This document shows positions 1 through 12,689 of a stretch of 64,000 bases of DNA, in pieces (position 1 is the stretch's first letter; each line of letters opens with the position of its first letter). A program made the translations under genes and the position numbers. Where the stretch lies: positions 21,625,553 to 21,689,552 of the forward strand of contig JASFXZ010000009.1 in NCBI GenBank assembly GCA_032209605.1, in the 5' to 3' direction. The notes below the pieces were generated by a model, which did no database searches, was not told where the DNA came from, and saw only the letters and a list, made by a program, of their open reading frames with translations. Source of the DNA: Mactromeris polynyma. Lineage: Eukaryota > Mollusca > Bivalvia > Venerida > Mactridae.

Positions 1-865
1 TGCAAATTTACACTCAACCTCTAACAAACAAGTGTGACATAAGCTTTTAAGAATATCAATATACTGCCCCTTCGGCAATTAATAGTATATGTTTTATAAC
101 GTATGATTACAAACATGTTTTACAAAACTAATGTTAATTGAATTGGGCGTGGTTTCGGAACAACTCCGCCCACAATTAAAATCACAAAATATTCCGGAAA
201 TGCTCATTGTTATTTTTTGTTATTAAGCTGTTTACATTAGAGTCTAATAAGTAGATTAACATTTAGTGTTAGTGCACCCACAACCTCAGTTTTAATTTTA
301 TAAACATATTAAAACTAATGCAAACGAAATTTAATCTATATATAATTAATATTTGTATTACCCAAGTCTTGCTTTCATTAATCCAGAAGTCCTCTAAATA
401 GCGTATAGTGTGACTCTTTGTACGTCATTGAGTAATATTGGCGACAATCTGGTGGCATCAACACACCACACAGAGGTTATCCAGAGTCCTTTAGTTGCCA
501 TGACCTATGGTACTGTGTCATTACTCGTTGTATTGCATAATTCGCCAAAGTAAATTAATCGTGGGGTGAACCTGGGAATTTGTTAATGATATTTATGAAC
601 CTGGAATAAAGTAACCTTTAAAAGTTAAAATTAATTATGTACAATTAACAAATGTCTCATTCATTACATGATGTAGACACCTAAGTTACTGAGGTTGTAC
701 AAGTTTTCATTTTACATTGCCTCTGTTCCCTAATGTATGTACCCTTTAGCCTCCTCAAGTACCTTATATATTTGTTGATTGTTGTTTTCCCGGAGGTCTG
801 TGTGGGGAGGCACTGTCTTTTGTATGTGGCGTTCACCCTGTAGCAACTTATTCTGTTTCTTTCAG
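1..865. other. AT-rich stretch without a firm gene
   Basis: No convincing repeat or RNA gene is visible. A 36-codon hydrophobic reading frame (733-843, +) lies just before the acceptor of the membrane-protein exon at 866. It could be part of an upstream exon of the same gene, but no good donor joins the two, so it is not called. Confidence 0.4.
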
Positions 866-1157
866 CGGTATTGTAACACTGATACTAGAAGTATTAGATA
901 TATCAATGAACGTTATTCACGTACTTGCACTGATGGTATCTTACAGCTTTGATATTGATGGATGTGGTACACTTTTGGCATTAATAACTGCCATCATCAC
1001 ATGTCCCCTCTATGCAACCCATTACATTTGGAAAATTGGCCATCTGGTAAATATCATCCTTTACTGTTTAACCATCTCTTGTGGTAAGAATCTAAGACGA
1101 AAAAGAAAAAAACTGCATGTATTATTGGTGCAATTTAAACCATTTGATCAAATATGA
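866..1157 (+). CDS. candidate exon of a multi-pass membrane protein
   Basis: A pyrimidine-rich acceptor (tttctttcag, ending at 865) opens a reading frame that stays open for 97 codons and stops with TGA at 1155-1157. If it is an exon, it enters in phase 2. The first 60 codons are strongly hydrophobic: one probable membrane span around ILEVLDISMNVIHVLALM, a short polar turn (FDIDG), and a second span around LLALITAIITCPLY followed by HYIW. The tail is basic (RRKRKK). A possible donor follows codon 60 (exon end 1046, gtaaat), so this is either an internal exon of 866-1046 or a terminal exon running to 1157. The span-turn-span-W layout loosely recalls the first two membrane segments of XK-related scramblases; that is pattern memory only. 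No partner exon was found, so the product is unknown. Confidence 0.35.
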
Positions 1158-1163
1158 AATAAA
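1158..1163 (+). terminator. possible poly(A) signal
   Basis: AATAAA directly abuts the TGA of the candidate membrane-protein exon. This favours the terminal-exon reading of 866-1157, although the hexamer is common by chance in AT-rich DNA. Confidence 0.25.
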
Positions 1164-1296
1164 TCAAAATGATATTACATTTAATGTATTTGTATAAGAA
1201 TATGTACACACAAGCAGTTAAGCCCATATAGTTATCTTTCGACAATACAGTACTAGTAGTTTTATCTAATAAACAAACGATGATGTACGATCTTTG

Positions 1297-1834
1297 TATG
1301 TATACCAATTGGTTTTGAAAAACATTTTGACATTGATTGCTACCGTATACATGTTACTTGACAATTGAACGCGGAAGATATCAAAATCTACCTAACAATC
1401 AAATAATTTGTAATAATTGTAACTTAAGTATGATAGAAAAATGAATAGGCCCTTTCTACTAATTTGTCAAAATACAGGAATCTTAGAATTCAATACGTAA
1501 AAGGTTATTATTACACCTCAAACATACAAACATGTATGAATCTTACGTGCGGAAATCCAAAAACTACATGTAATCTTGCGAAATGTATTTACTTTGCCAA
1601 TTTATGAAGAAATCAAACCAATGTATGAAAATGATGTAAAATGTGTGATGCTCTTTGAAAATCCATGTATTTCTTCTACATTGTAATTGTACAGTTATAT
1701 TGACTTTTGTTTGCTATAGACATTGTAACATGTTGTATGCAATAAAATAATATTTTATCGTATGCATACCAATTGGTTTTGAATAACATTTTGACATTGA
1801 CTGCTACCGTATACATGTTACTCAACATTCACCA
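1297..1834 (+). repeat. direct repeat pair of about 70 bp
   Basis: The segments 1297-1366 and 1761-1834 are near-identical direct repeats, both containing accaattggttttga and gctaccgtatacatgtta. They start 464 bp apart. The sequence between them is AT-rich and non-coding, and no terminal inverted repeat or coding remnant was seen. This could be a local duplication or two copies of a short dispersed repeat. Confidence 0.7.
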
Positions 1835-2398
1835 AGATCATTAAGATCTCATGAAGATTATGTTGTACGGGCACATTTGGTTAATAGCCTTTATAGAAGG
1901 CGATTCAAATTACGAACAAGTAAGGTCATTGTTCTGTACATGACAAACATTTTAATATGGAATAGGTTCGAATCCCACGAAATACCACCTACAGGCTAAC
2001 CTGTAACATGTGCGTAGTTTAACGTGTTGTTTTTGTGCAAACAATCCTCGCATTCTTTCAAATAACACCTACTTTATGCAATTCCGCCAAGCAGTGGCGA
2101 AGTTTTCTTCCGAAATACATCAAAATGCGTACAAGTCAAACACCTCGATTGAGGACGGCAGAAAGCTCGCATGTTTTCGATCGTTTCATCCAGAGTAAAT
2201 GAATATTTATGTTACTAGATGTTCGGTCATCGAATCACCGTGACTATGCGATATTGTCCACAACGAGTGTGCGTCTACGACGGAATAAAAACCACAGCAG
2301 GTCGTGAAGACAGAACGTACTCATTACCTTAGGATACTTGGCCTCAGGTCACTTTCTAATAACTAAAGGCGACACTAACCGACTATTTATACTGTATG

Positions 2399-2470
2399 TT
2401 AGGGTTAGGGAAGAGCGCCTGACTTCTGATCCGAAGGTCGTGAGTTCGAGCCCCGCTATGAGCCGAGTTT
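2399..2470 (+). mobile_element. degenerate tRNA-derived SINE head
   Basis: A tRNA-like stretch carries an AGAGCGCCTGAC D-arm region and a B box (GAGTTCGAGCC). The 5' acceptor arm and A box are eroded and it does not fold as a functional tRNA. It fits a pol III SINE remnant, similar to the better preserved heads at 6950 and 39839. Confidence 0.45.
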
Positions 2471-4797
2471 GATCACGGAACTTCACAAAAAATTATTCCT
2501 AAATTTGGCAAGTACTGGTTTGTAGCATGGAAGCAGTCATCGAAAGTGATTAATATAAGTTGTAAGAACTTGTTTCACAATCGATGACAAATAAATAAGT
2601 ATAAACCAACTCTCTGTTACATGCGCTATGAAAAATGCCATCACACGTCTAACACACCCAGATGCAGCACAATACCGTATACATGTCCCTGTGTCAGAGA
2701 CGTGCAACAACAGTACTAGGTGTTTTATGTCATTGCTGGGTATCATTCAATCAATTCACAAATTGTATTCACTGCATACGGCACGTCAATATATCAACAG
2801 CGGCATTAGTATAACGTTTGAGGGCATGTGAATGCCATCAGGACATGCTTGTTAACATGGCATTATTTTCATATTTAACAAGTTCAACAATTTTAATTAT
2901 TTGCAGTAATAGATAGTTCTTTCATCCAGTTATTACATACACGTATAAAGGATTAAATTATATATGAATATGCGATTTTTTTTTATTTTCAAGTTACTTT
3001 TTTAATTGTTTTAACATCGAGATGTTTTAGGGAAAATAACCAGTTGTAGTCAAATTGATCATGTCTGGAAGATTCGTTATCATCAATTTTACGCAGCTAT
3101 TTAACAGTCCACAACATTTATAAACACACAAAGTTGAGCAGAGATGTTGCGTCATCAAACAAAAAATGCAATTTCTAGAATAAATACAAACGGATGACGT
3201 TAACACATCCCATAGGGTTCTTTTCTTTACAGATATATCATAATGATATTAGGAAACATCACATAAAACGCTATATCGACACAATCCAACACACACATAC
3301 ACGAAAAGCTATATAGTGCAAATGCACACCAAATTAAACAGAACAATCAAATCATATTATCATGTATCGCCATATAAGAACAAGAATATGAATGATAACA
3401 TCAAGAATAACGTTGTCCTTAATTGCTGTGTGTACTAGAACCACTTTGATATTCGGAACTCGCAAACAATTTACCAATTTACCAAACAATACCACTGTAC
3501 CAAAACATATCTTACGAAATTGAAATATTGACAACAGTCCTTTGGTAAACTTCAAAACGAACCGTGATTCATTTTATTTGAGTTCCGCCTTCTAACATAG
3601 TCGGAAACAAAAGGTCCTTACCAATAACATAGCTTGCATGATAACAAATTGATCATGTCGCACCAAATTCTTGTGAAGAAGTTACAGATGTTTTATGATA
3701 CCGTTTTATTTATAACAGAAACCTAGTTTTGATCTGTTTCAAGTATACACAACTGATATATATATACAATACTAATTTTAAAATCGAATCTTTATTTTCA
3801 CAAAAAGGTGAACAGAACATGCATGGGACGTGCAGCTTTGAAAATGCATAACAAATTGCATAACATTTACATGCAAGAAAACATTCCGACTTACCTGGTA
3901 AAGAAATGCCAATCTGTCAATGTTACTAGCAAGCCATGGCTTCAGGATTACACTAAGCAACCTTTCAACACGCAGTTCCATAACTTCCTCTCAACATGAC
4001 ACCGTTTTTGTTCCTTGGTGTCAGACTACGTGCTGTGAAATAAACCTATGTCAGGAACTAAAAACTACAGCTATATATGTACGCTGTCTAAAGGGTTGGT
4101 GTGGAAATGATATTGTGGATATGAACGCTGCTACTCTTATGACAGTAGCACTCCATGCATGTATTGTATCATAATTGCAATCATTTACGTACATTGGTAA
4201 GTCAAATTGTCCAATTTCCTGGGTGACAACCAGTACGCTGTTGTTCTTTCTGTTTGTAACCGAAACGTACTATTTAACACACAAAGTTGGGAGACATTTT
4301 CATAAATAGTTGGTTGTACTGATCAATTAATTGGCTTTGTAACGTGTATTATTAGACAGAGATCTTTTATTGAATTAAAAAAAATTCAGTTCGTTCGTTC
4401 ATCACTCTGCCATCATACTCAGATAGGACCAATGACAAGTTGATGCATATTAAGAAAGAACAGTTTCTTAATGTTGTGATTTATTGACTATCTCTGCTCC
4501 CTGTGAACTAGACACAATGGTTTTGTTAAATCTTCTCAAATGGCCTATATTAATGCAACAACTGTCGATTATTTAATGCTTTGCCATTTATAAACTTAAG
4601 TGTATAACATACATCAACGGCTTATTCATTACAACTGTAATACACTACGGACAGATGGTCAGAAATTGTTTCTTTCTCTGGTAATTGATATTGATACTTT
4701 AGATAAAACATATTTAAACTTCAGACATTATAGTAAATCATGACAGGAATATGTTATAAGACATTGTTCGTTGATGCAACATTTGATTTTCACTGTA
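2471..4797. other. non-coding AT-rich stretch
   Basis: Only short overlapping reading frames on both strands with no splice context. No repeat structure recognised. Confidence 0.5.
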
Positions 4798-4934
4798 CAG
4801 TAAAACCTCAATATTTAGACCACCTAAAATTAAGAAGACTATTGTCAAGTCCATTTGTTTATGCTCTTTATTCAACCTCGATACCACCAGCTTTCAAGGG
4901 TCTCAATAGTGGTCTTATTACTGAGGTTTTACTG
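4798..4934. mobile_element. pogo/Tigger-like MITE, TA flanked
   Basis: The left end CAGTAAAACCTCAATATT and the right end (reverse complement CAGTAAAACCTCAGTAAT) form terminal inverted repeats of about 27 bp that include a GACCAC core. The element is 137 bp long and flanked on both sides by TA. CAGTaaAACCTC ends with TA duplications are typical of pogo-group (Tc1/mariner superfamily) non-autonomous elements. There is no coding capacity. Relatives lie at 43832 and 51596. Confidence 0.75.
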
Positions 4935-6052
4935 TATTTATTTGAAATTACGAATGTTGTTGCATTGTTCTCGTAAAGGACCATTTAAGTACACAGTAAA
5001 TAGATCCGTATTTGTTGAAGAAAGATGTTTTACATCATAAAATAAATAAAAAATCCAGTTTTTTTTAACAATCAGTTTTGACTATTAGAAATATGGTAAA
5101 AAAAGAAATTTTCAATCGGTTGTACATTGCAATGGTTCTTATTAGAGATGTTTTAGCCAATGTAACAAAAATACTGGATGAAACCAATTCAAGCATTTTA
5201 TGTTCTGATGAGCTAGATACATCTTTACGTACACCGTGCAACATTGCCAAAGCAACATTGTACAGCGACTGTTGTCGCTGCTCTATACAGGTTAGATTGA
5301 CAGTACCAGGTAACTTGTTGCAACGTACGAATATGTTGTTGTTGAAGAGAAGTTGTTGCTGTAAGAGATGGCTGCTCTGGAAAGGTTGCACTGTATACAA
5401 TTACACGAGAAAGGTCAGACTTTACAATGTGACTGAAACCAGCTAATATGTTAGGAACATCATCAGCACAAAAATATGATTGAAAACTTGCGGTAAAATT
5501 GATTTAATAAGTTTACGCTTTGAGTATTTAATAGTATCGTAATATAGCGTACACGTGACGTTTTTATATAAAGTTGGACTCATAGTAAACATTTAACATC
5601 AAGCACCCAATGTAATATTTACGCAAAGACTAATCTAGAAAATGTGGTGATTTCTCAATGAAGGTTTCTGTTTAATGACTCTTAGCGTACAAGTGTAAAG
5701 TCCGACCTTTTTGAAAAACACGGTGAATTTAACATGCATGGGTAGTGCATTTTAGAGCATGTATAAACGGTTAATTGCAAGATCATTATTTTAATCTGAC
5801 TCACCGATCTGATGATTTAAATCCAATTGTACGAATTAAAATCCTATTATTCGAATTATAACACTATATTGTGAATAACACCACTTATCACAGAACTTTT
5901 AGGAAAAAACACTTTGCACTAATTTGGACAATTTATTCATCATTTTTTCCAAGACATGGTCTTTATTCCCCGGAAACATGGTAGGATCTCGCTACTCTAA
6001 AGGTAGGTGCCTGGAATAACACATTATAGAATTACAAAACAACATTACATTA
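4935..6052. other. non-coding stretch with two overlapping short ORFs
   Basis: Between 5065 and 5446 both strands stay open for 110-120 codons. Neither product resembles a known family and no acceptor/donor pair frames them. A CAGTGCAACC-type end reading leftward from about 5395 is preceded by TA and may be one end of another pogo-like element; the other end was not found. Confidence 0.35.
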
Positions 6053-6509
6053 GTTCGTTCGTTCGCGTTTGTTCGCGTTTGTTCGCGTTCGTTCGCGTTC
6101 GTTCGCGTTCGTTCGCTTTCGTTCGCTTTCGTTCGCTTTCGTTCGCTTTCGTTCGCTTTCGTTCGCTTTCGTTCGCTTTCGTTCGCTTTCGTTCGCTTTC
6201 GTTCGCTTTCGTTCGTTCGTTCGCTTTCGTTCGCTTTCGTTCGTTCTTTCGTTCGTTCGTTCGTTCGTTCGTTCGTTCGTTCGTTCGTTCGTTCGTTCGT
6301 TCGTTCGTTCGTTCGTTCGTTCGTTCGTTCGTTCGTTCGTTCGTTCGTTCGTTCGTTCGTTCGTTCGTTCGTTCGTTCGTTCGTTCGTTCGTTCGTTCGT
6401 TCGTTCGTTCGTTCGTTCGTTCGTTCGTTCGTTCGTTCGTTCGTTCGTTCGTTCGTTCGTTCGTTCGTTCGTTCGTTTTGTTTTGTTTTGTTTTGTTTTG
6501 TTTTGTTTT
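6053..6509 (+). repeat. composite TTCG microsatellite
   Basis: Three adjacent blocks are visible: 10-bp units (gttcgctttc and gttcgcgttt variants) to about 6240, a pure (GTTC)n run to about 6475, then six copies of the 5-bp unit gtttt. Two long overlapping forward reading frames rich in SFVR arise purely from the repeat and are not genes. Confidence 0.95.
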
Positions 6510-6597
6510 AGTGATTAGGCGTTATTTATAGGAAACAACCGTTGTTGGCTATTTGAGCGATGGAATACCAAGAAGTCCCTTCAAGTATTATATATTG

Positions 6598-6747
6598 ACA
6601 TAGGCGGTCACCTGGATAGAACCACCGACCATACGCAAGCCAGCTGTATAGCTTACATACAAATTCTACATGCCGGGTGATATTCGAAACCCGCAGCGGT
6701 GAGTGGTAAGTGATTAGAAGTCAGCGACCACACCACTCGGCCAACAA
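6598..6747 (-). mobile_element. tRNA-derived SINE, class II tRNA-like head
   Basis: Read on the minus strand from 6747, the head has an A-box-like GGCCGAGTGGT, then a longer than usual spacing to a B-box-like GGGTTTCGAATA, as in tRNA-Leu or tRNA-Ser with a long variable arm. Its body continues to about 6598. It is too degenerate to be a working tRNA. Confidence 0.6.
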
Positions 6748-6949
6748 TTTTATTTCATTTTAAGATTGCTTTAAAACAATCTCCGTACGAAAACAATCGC
6801 CAATGGTAACGACAAGGGTTAAGTTAAATGAACGTGCGGTCATAACAACATAATGTAAAGGAATGCCGAATTGTTAAAGATAGTCTGTCGAGAGCTGATC
6901 ACGTGATCTCCTTTGGTCTCTGTCAAATCAGAAGTGTTCATTGTTTTAA

Positions 6950-7216
6950 GCCTGCCTAGCTAGCTCACTTGGTAGAGCGCGAGACTGTCACAAGGCAGAT
7001 CCGGGTTCGATTCCCGGATTGGGTAGGTTAAGTCCTTCCGTGACATTGGCTTCGGTCATGTCTTCCATATGAGGAGAAGTTGTCAGTGGCTTGCGGAAGT
7101 GCAAGTCAGTATTGGTTGATAATTAATTGTAGGCAAACTGGTTTGGTCAACTGGTCACTATATATGACTGACATATTGTTGAACAACGCCGTAAATCCCA
7201 ATATAAACGAAATAAT
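6950..7216 (+). mobile_element. tRNA-derived SINE, well preserved
   Basis: The head (6950-7027) has an A box TAGCTCACTTGG (6961-6972) and an exact B box GGTTCGATTCC (7004-7014). The anticodon loop would read CAC (Val-like) but the anticodon stem does not pair, so it is not a functional tRNA. A body of about 150 bp follows and ends in a tail containing GTTGAACAACGCCGTAAA. The same tail type occurs in reverse at 38575, so the two elements probably share a LINE partner. Conserved tails of this kind are described for widespread animal SINE superfamilies; the family name was not determined. Confidence 0.85.
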
Positions 7217-10200
7217 TTAGTGTTGGGTTATAAAAAGAGTCCAGACGATGAGCTAAACATATTGGGACCGTTTTGTCAATGTTCAAAAAATATTACGTAC
7301 GAAATTTTAGAAAGATTTTCTTACGAAGTTTTTACGATCTCAAGAGCGTTTAATCAATATTTCGTATGTATGTAGACGCTACGAGTTCGTAAATCTTAGC
7401 GAAAATGCTACGAATGATGAAAGGCATGCGTAACATTCGTACATGTTAGCTCAACTGACGATGGCGCGGTGTCCGTCCCTTCGGAATAATGATAACGGTG
7501 TTAGTTTTAATTGTATCTCAATCAAACTTATACAGTAGTTAGATATCCATAATAGCTCGGTTCCTTTCGAAAACCCATGTCCCTTGAAATTGTAAAATAT
7601 TTCTGTAATAGAACTGGGGTCATATCGACCAGAGGACTTTAGCTGATTGCCACAGCCCGGTCCCGCTCAGTCGTACATTAACATCTATAAAACATAGTTA
7701 CTTACTTCTATGTGTAGTTTTCCGCAAACCATTCAGATAGAGCTTGGATGATTAAACATGTCTCGCCCTTTCTCATTTTTATAATAATTTGTCGAATGCG
7801 GAACACGTTTTATAATTAAATTTTGTTATTTAGTTCCGGACTCACTGCATGTCTTTTGAAGTTCCCGGCTAGAGCTCCGTTTGCGTCTTATAATCTGTTA
7901 CACTCATGAAATTCTGGTTAAGCACATATCCGGCTCCTTTGTATGATGTTCCTGAAATTCAAGTCTCTCCGTCTCACGATTCATTATTTAAACCGTTTCA
8001 TGTTACCTTATGTTTTCTTTCGAGCGTTTACATTCCTTTATGCTTTCTACAATGCAAATGTATCTGGGCACTATCACATAATTTCTTTCTTCAACCATAC
8101 CATCCAAATAAAAATTCTATCTTTCAGAGATTGCAGTGCTTTCTCGGAAGCCGCCATTGTGGCCACGTGCCAAGTAATGAGGTCTCAGATAACCGTTGAC
8201 GTCACGGGCGTCATTTTCGCCGGTCGATAATTGAAAATCGACTCAATTGCTATATAATGACCCGTCAAAGGCTATACTCGCAGAAAATACTATAATGTGT
8301 AACTTTGTATAGTAAGAAAATGCTTTCTTTTGAATACTCCAAACGTAAACTGCGTCAATCTCGAACTTGACATCGTACAATAAGAATGCGTTCCACTTGG
8401 ACTTGTTGGACGAGTAGAATACCATCAAAGACGTAATACCTACAATGTTACAACATAACGAGGTAATACGTGAATAACAGCGAATATAAAACACTGGAGG
8501 GATATATCCCTTACAATATCCAACTTAGCACACGTGTGTATTTGTTCCTTTCGTTATAAAATTAAATATAAATTATGTGCGCATGGCTGCACAAATCTTT
8601 ACGCACGTAACCGTAGCTACATTCGTTTTACTTATTACAATAAATTTCAAGTCAAACACGTATTTACACAACATTGTGCTAAATTTGGAAACACAAAGTG
8701 TACATTTTGAAACAAGACATGCATGAAATCCGTGCTTTTCGCTTTGCTGTTCGTATTTTGTGTGATAGTTTACACACCAATACTTATATCAAATAGGCAA
8801 AGATAAAATGGTGATGTTTGAACAAGTTTTTCGACGTACCAAATGATAAGTTACATAATATCATAGTGAGAAGCGCATGTTTTTTAATAGATTTTTGTGC
8901 AAAGATTAGTTTAAACTTGTTAACTCTAAAACAATTGTAAAACATTACTAATAACCCTCGATGATGACTTCCTGTCTACTAACCATTCATCACACCTAAT
9001 TCGGGGATTGTGAAGTTCAACATTAAATTCCACTCAACGCCGGGCTCTAACTCAATCTGATCAAATTAAGTTCAATATTCATGAGTAGTCATTTGTCATT
9101 TGATTGAATTTAGCAGACGAGTCTTCAAAACAGATAAAAACGAGGCTTCTACGAATTCAAGATTCTATTGATGACAAAACAGCAGAAACAGCTGGTATTC
9201 GTTAATACATTACCTTAACCTCATATATGCAAGCACAGTAAGGCGTGTGTAATTTGGTCGTTGGGAAACAAAAGCTGACGCAAAAAAAATAGTTCCGACT
9301 GGCTTAAGGGATCATCAACCAAAATTCATTCCGCATATAGCGATTTATATTTGTGTTTACCTGTCAATGCAGTTCATTTATGTCACAGTAAAGACACAAA
9401 CACAAGTGTGGATTGGAAGTGTCTGACATCTAAGCAATGTACTGAGCGACACATATTGTGTTATATTTTCCCCTACAGTTTTAGCCATCGCGTTGGTCAA
9501 ATAATCCAGTTTCTAATAGTCTAATAAACTTGACAAACTGTTTAATGTGTAGAATATAAAGAGCAAAATTGCAGGATAAATAGCCGTATTCAACTGGGAT
9601 ATGGTCCCAAATGTAAATATGTATGCAACTCCATGTACTGTGTATACGAGTACTTCTCCATCCAGGATATACGAGTACGTTGTGAAGACACTACACTTTA
9701 TTTGACATACAGTTTCATTTACTGTCTGTAAGTACAGTTTTCGTGACTATACATAATTATATAGCCCCATGTTTTAGATAAACAGACAAAGTCATATTTA
9801 TACAGATCAACAAATTAAATATGGCAACATATTCTGTAAATGCCGTTCCATACAATTGATTTAAATGCATGAATTTTTTGGATTGGTGTATGAACAACTC
9901 AATGTGCAGGCCCATAAATTCTGATCTTGTCACTTGTACCGGGCTTTTTGAATGTAAGGGCCCATATTATGCTTGGTACTAGACATTTTTGGATGAGAGA
10001 TTTTGCATATTGAAAGGATGAACAGGAGAAATTTTAGTCAAACCTATAATTAAAACACGTTTTGTTTAATTCTTTGTACCCTTTTTCAACTATATAATGA
10101 GAATAATAAATTATTTTGTGAAGTATTGTCTGAATATGTTTATGTGAATCAAAACCAATATAACCTTATAATAAAGATAACAATAGTTGTCTCTTTTTGT

Positions 10201-10628
10201 GCGGGGATTATAAATGTTTTAGTATGAACCCCCGAAATAAAAGCGAGTAACCTGTTATGAGTGCCAATAGTTGTTTACTGAGTAGTGAGTACCATATCTG
10301 GGATTATACATCGATTCATTCTTTGAGCTCAGACTCAATTATGTATAATAATGATATTTTCAATATGATAAAAAACTTCGACTAATTTCAAAAGTCTATA
10401 GACACATGAACAATGATTAGGAAGAAGCCACATTCTACTTCATTACCTAGTACATGTATTTAATAGCAATGGAATATCCACCGGGCCCAAAGACAATATA
10501 GATAAATCGCTATGCACTTTTAAGGGCATATATGTTTTCTCTTTTTTGATAACACTCTTAATAGAGTTTAACATTTTAACAGCATCAAACAGAATAATAT
10601 TGATAACAGTTATAAGTGTGCATCTATT
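7217..10628. other. non-coding stretch
   Basis: No supported gene. The segment 7440-7640 (starting gttagctcaactgacgatgg) resembles the eroded left end of a dispersed mollusc repeat that typically begins with ttagctcacctg; a similar segment occurs at 29565. The block 8140-8240 is locally richer in CpG and carries a CRE; no exon could be tied to it. Confidence 0.4.
8197..8204. promoter_or_regulatory. CRE palindrome
   Basis: TGACGTCA lies in a CpG-richer block that also contains GCCGCCATTGT (YY1-like) and CCACGTG (E-box). It may mark a promoter, but no transcript start or coding exon was found beside it. Confidence 0.35.
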
Positions 10629-10950
10629 ATTCTGAGAATCAGCTGCTAATTAGTTCACTCTCGATCTGATCGAGGCTGATAAATGGTTGTATGATACTAT
10701 TTTTTAGATGCGCATTTGCGCCCTTTTTGTACTTCAGTATCGTATTGTGTTCTGTTTTATTACATCTTTAATATACAATTAGCGACTGATGCTCAGTTTT
10801 ACCTTGTACATATTGTTGAATCGAATGTGAACTTTTATTGTACTATGATAATAGTCCCTTATGATTTATTAAAAATGGCTATGTACTTTTGTGTAGTTAA
10901 TATACTGTTTTTATGCTGTACTGTGCATAGATGAAACTGAAAAAAAGAAA
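10629..10950 (+). mobile_element. LINE 3'-end fragment
   Basis: This segment is homologous, in inverted orientation, to 61591-61902. Shared blocks include gaatcagctgctaattag, ctttttgtacttcagtatcg and catattgttgaatcgaatgtg. The second copy is continuous with a reverse-transcriptase C-terminus, so this one is read as the 3' UTR of the same non-LTR retrotransposon, truncated at its 5' side. The 72-codon frame inside it (10716-10934) is part of the repeat and not a gene. Confidence 0.7.
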
Positions 10951-11478
10951 ATAATAGTCATTTCAGTTTTTTCTATAACTGAAACCTTATATGTAATCAT
11001 GACTATGTTTGAATATGTGTTATAGTGTTCCTTCTCCGTCTCATAGATGTATGTCTGTATATATGTACAAATATGTTTATCATCATTAAGCCATTTGGCT
11101 TACCGGACTTAAAATGAAATAAACTTACAGTTATTCATGTTAATCAGTCTAAGTCCTGTCATACTAGATCAAACACAAACGTACATCAGTCTAAAAGTTT
11201 CCTTCTATTTAATCATGTTTGAAGCCTGAATTCGAGTTATCAATCGAGACTGGTCCTAAATAGATCCTTGAACATTTCTGTGACTGAAAATTATAAATCG
11301 AATGTATTATTATGTTTGATTTACGTGTAATTTAATGTTCTTACATTATACGATAATCCTGTACAGTAGTACGACAGGTTATTGTATTAATCAACGTAAG
11401 TGTCTGGTGATTATTTGCAAACGATGTCTAGTCATTTACTATGGATATCTAATCTTGATCCATACGTGGTGCGTAGTC

Positions 11479-12250
11479 GATATGTGTACATCCCACAGGG
11501 TGTTGCTATTTAGAGGTTGTCCTGTAGATTGCCCCTCACAAACAGTCGATATGTGTACAGCCCACATGGTTTTGCTGTTTAGAGGTTGTCCTGTAGAGTG
11601 CCCCTCACAAACAGTCGATATGTGTACAGCCCACAGGGTGTTGCTATTTAGAGGTTGTCCTGTAGAGTGCCCCTCACAAACAGTCGATATGTGTACAGCC
11701 CACAGGGTGTTGCTATTTAGAGGTTGTCCTGTAGAGTGCCCCTCACAAACAGTCGATATGTGTACAGCCCACAGGGTGTTGCTGTTTAGAGGTTGTCCTG
11801 TAGAGTGCCCCTCACAAACAGTCGATATGTGTACATCCCACAGGGTGTTGCTATTTAGAGGTTGTCCTGTAGAGTGCCCCTCACAAACAGTCGATATGTG
11901 TACAGCCCACAGGGTGTTGCTATTTAGAGGTTGTCCTGTAGAGTGCCCCTCACAAACAGTCGATATGTGTACAGCCCACAGGGTGTTGCTATTTAGAGGT
12001 TGTCCTGTAGTGTGCCCCTCACAAACAGTCGATATGTATACAGCCCACAGGGTGTTGCTATTTAGAGGTTGTCCCGTAGTGTGCCCCTCACAAACAGTCG
12101 ATATGTGTACATCCCACAGGGTGTTGCTATTTAGAGGTTGTCCCGTAGTGTGCCCCTCACAAACAGTCGATATGTGTACATCCCACAGGGTGTTGCTATT
12201 TAGAGGTTGTCGTGTGTTGTGCCCCTCACAAACAGTCGATATGTGTAAGA
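11479..12250 (+). repeat. 69-bp minisatellite, 11 copies
   Basis: Eleven full units of 69 bp plus a partial one, starting gtcgatatgtgtacagccca. Because 69 is a multiple of three and the unit has no stop in one frame, a 308-codon forward frame (11335-12261) runs through it, with a Cys-rich 23-residue period (VDMCTAHRVLLFRGCP and so on). Several of the unit differences change residues and no splice signals or family match support translation, so it is annotated as a satellite rather than a gene. Confidence 0.9.
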
Positions 12251-12689
12251 TACACCTTTAACCGTTATATGGTCATTAATTTCCAACATATTGAATAAGT
12301 AGGTTAACGACAATTATCACTTACAGACAAAACAACTTGTTCATAAAATATGATTGTTAAGAACCATTTTCGATTGACTGATTCAGTTTTTAATGTTTCA
12401 GAAGCATGAGTACGAGTGTAGTAATGTAATGTAATGTAACTTTAAAACTCCTGTAATAAGTGATTGTAGAAACACACACCATCTAGCGACAAACAATAAG
12501 TTACAACAGTGCTTTAAATTGATTTCGTTTTTGGATTGTCGCGCAAAAAATCATTGTATTTCTTTTTCGGATTTTGCGCATAAATTCATTTATTCAAACT
12601 AATCTATTTGTTGTGTATGCTAGAGAAATATAGAACACTACAACTAGCAGTTAACTATCAGGAAAGGTATTTTAACTTCCGATTACATA

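Noticed and set aside
2398..2411. Interstitial telomere (ttagggttaggg)
   Set aside because: Only two TTAGGG units, next to a SINE head; too short to be meaningful.
6007..6531. Forward SFVR-rich frames of 149 and 174 codons
   Set aside because: Translation of the TTCG microsatellite in two frames.
6950..7027. Functional tRNA-Val gene
   Set aside because: A and B boxes are good but the anticodon stem does not pair, and a SINE body and tail follow directly.
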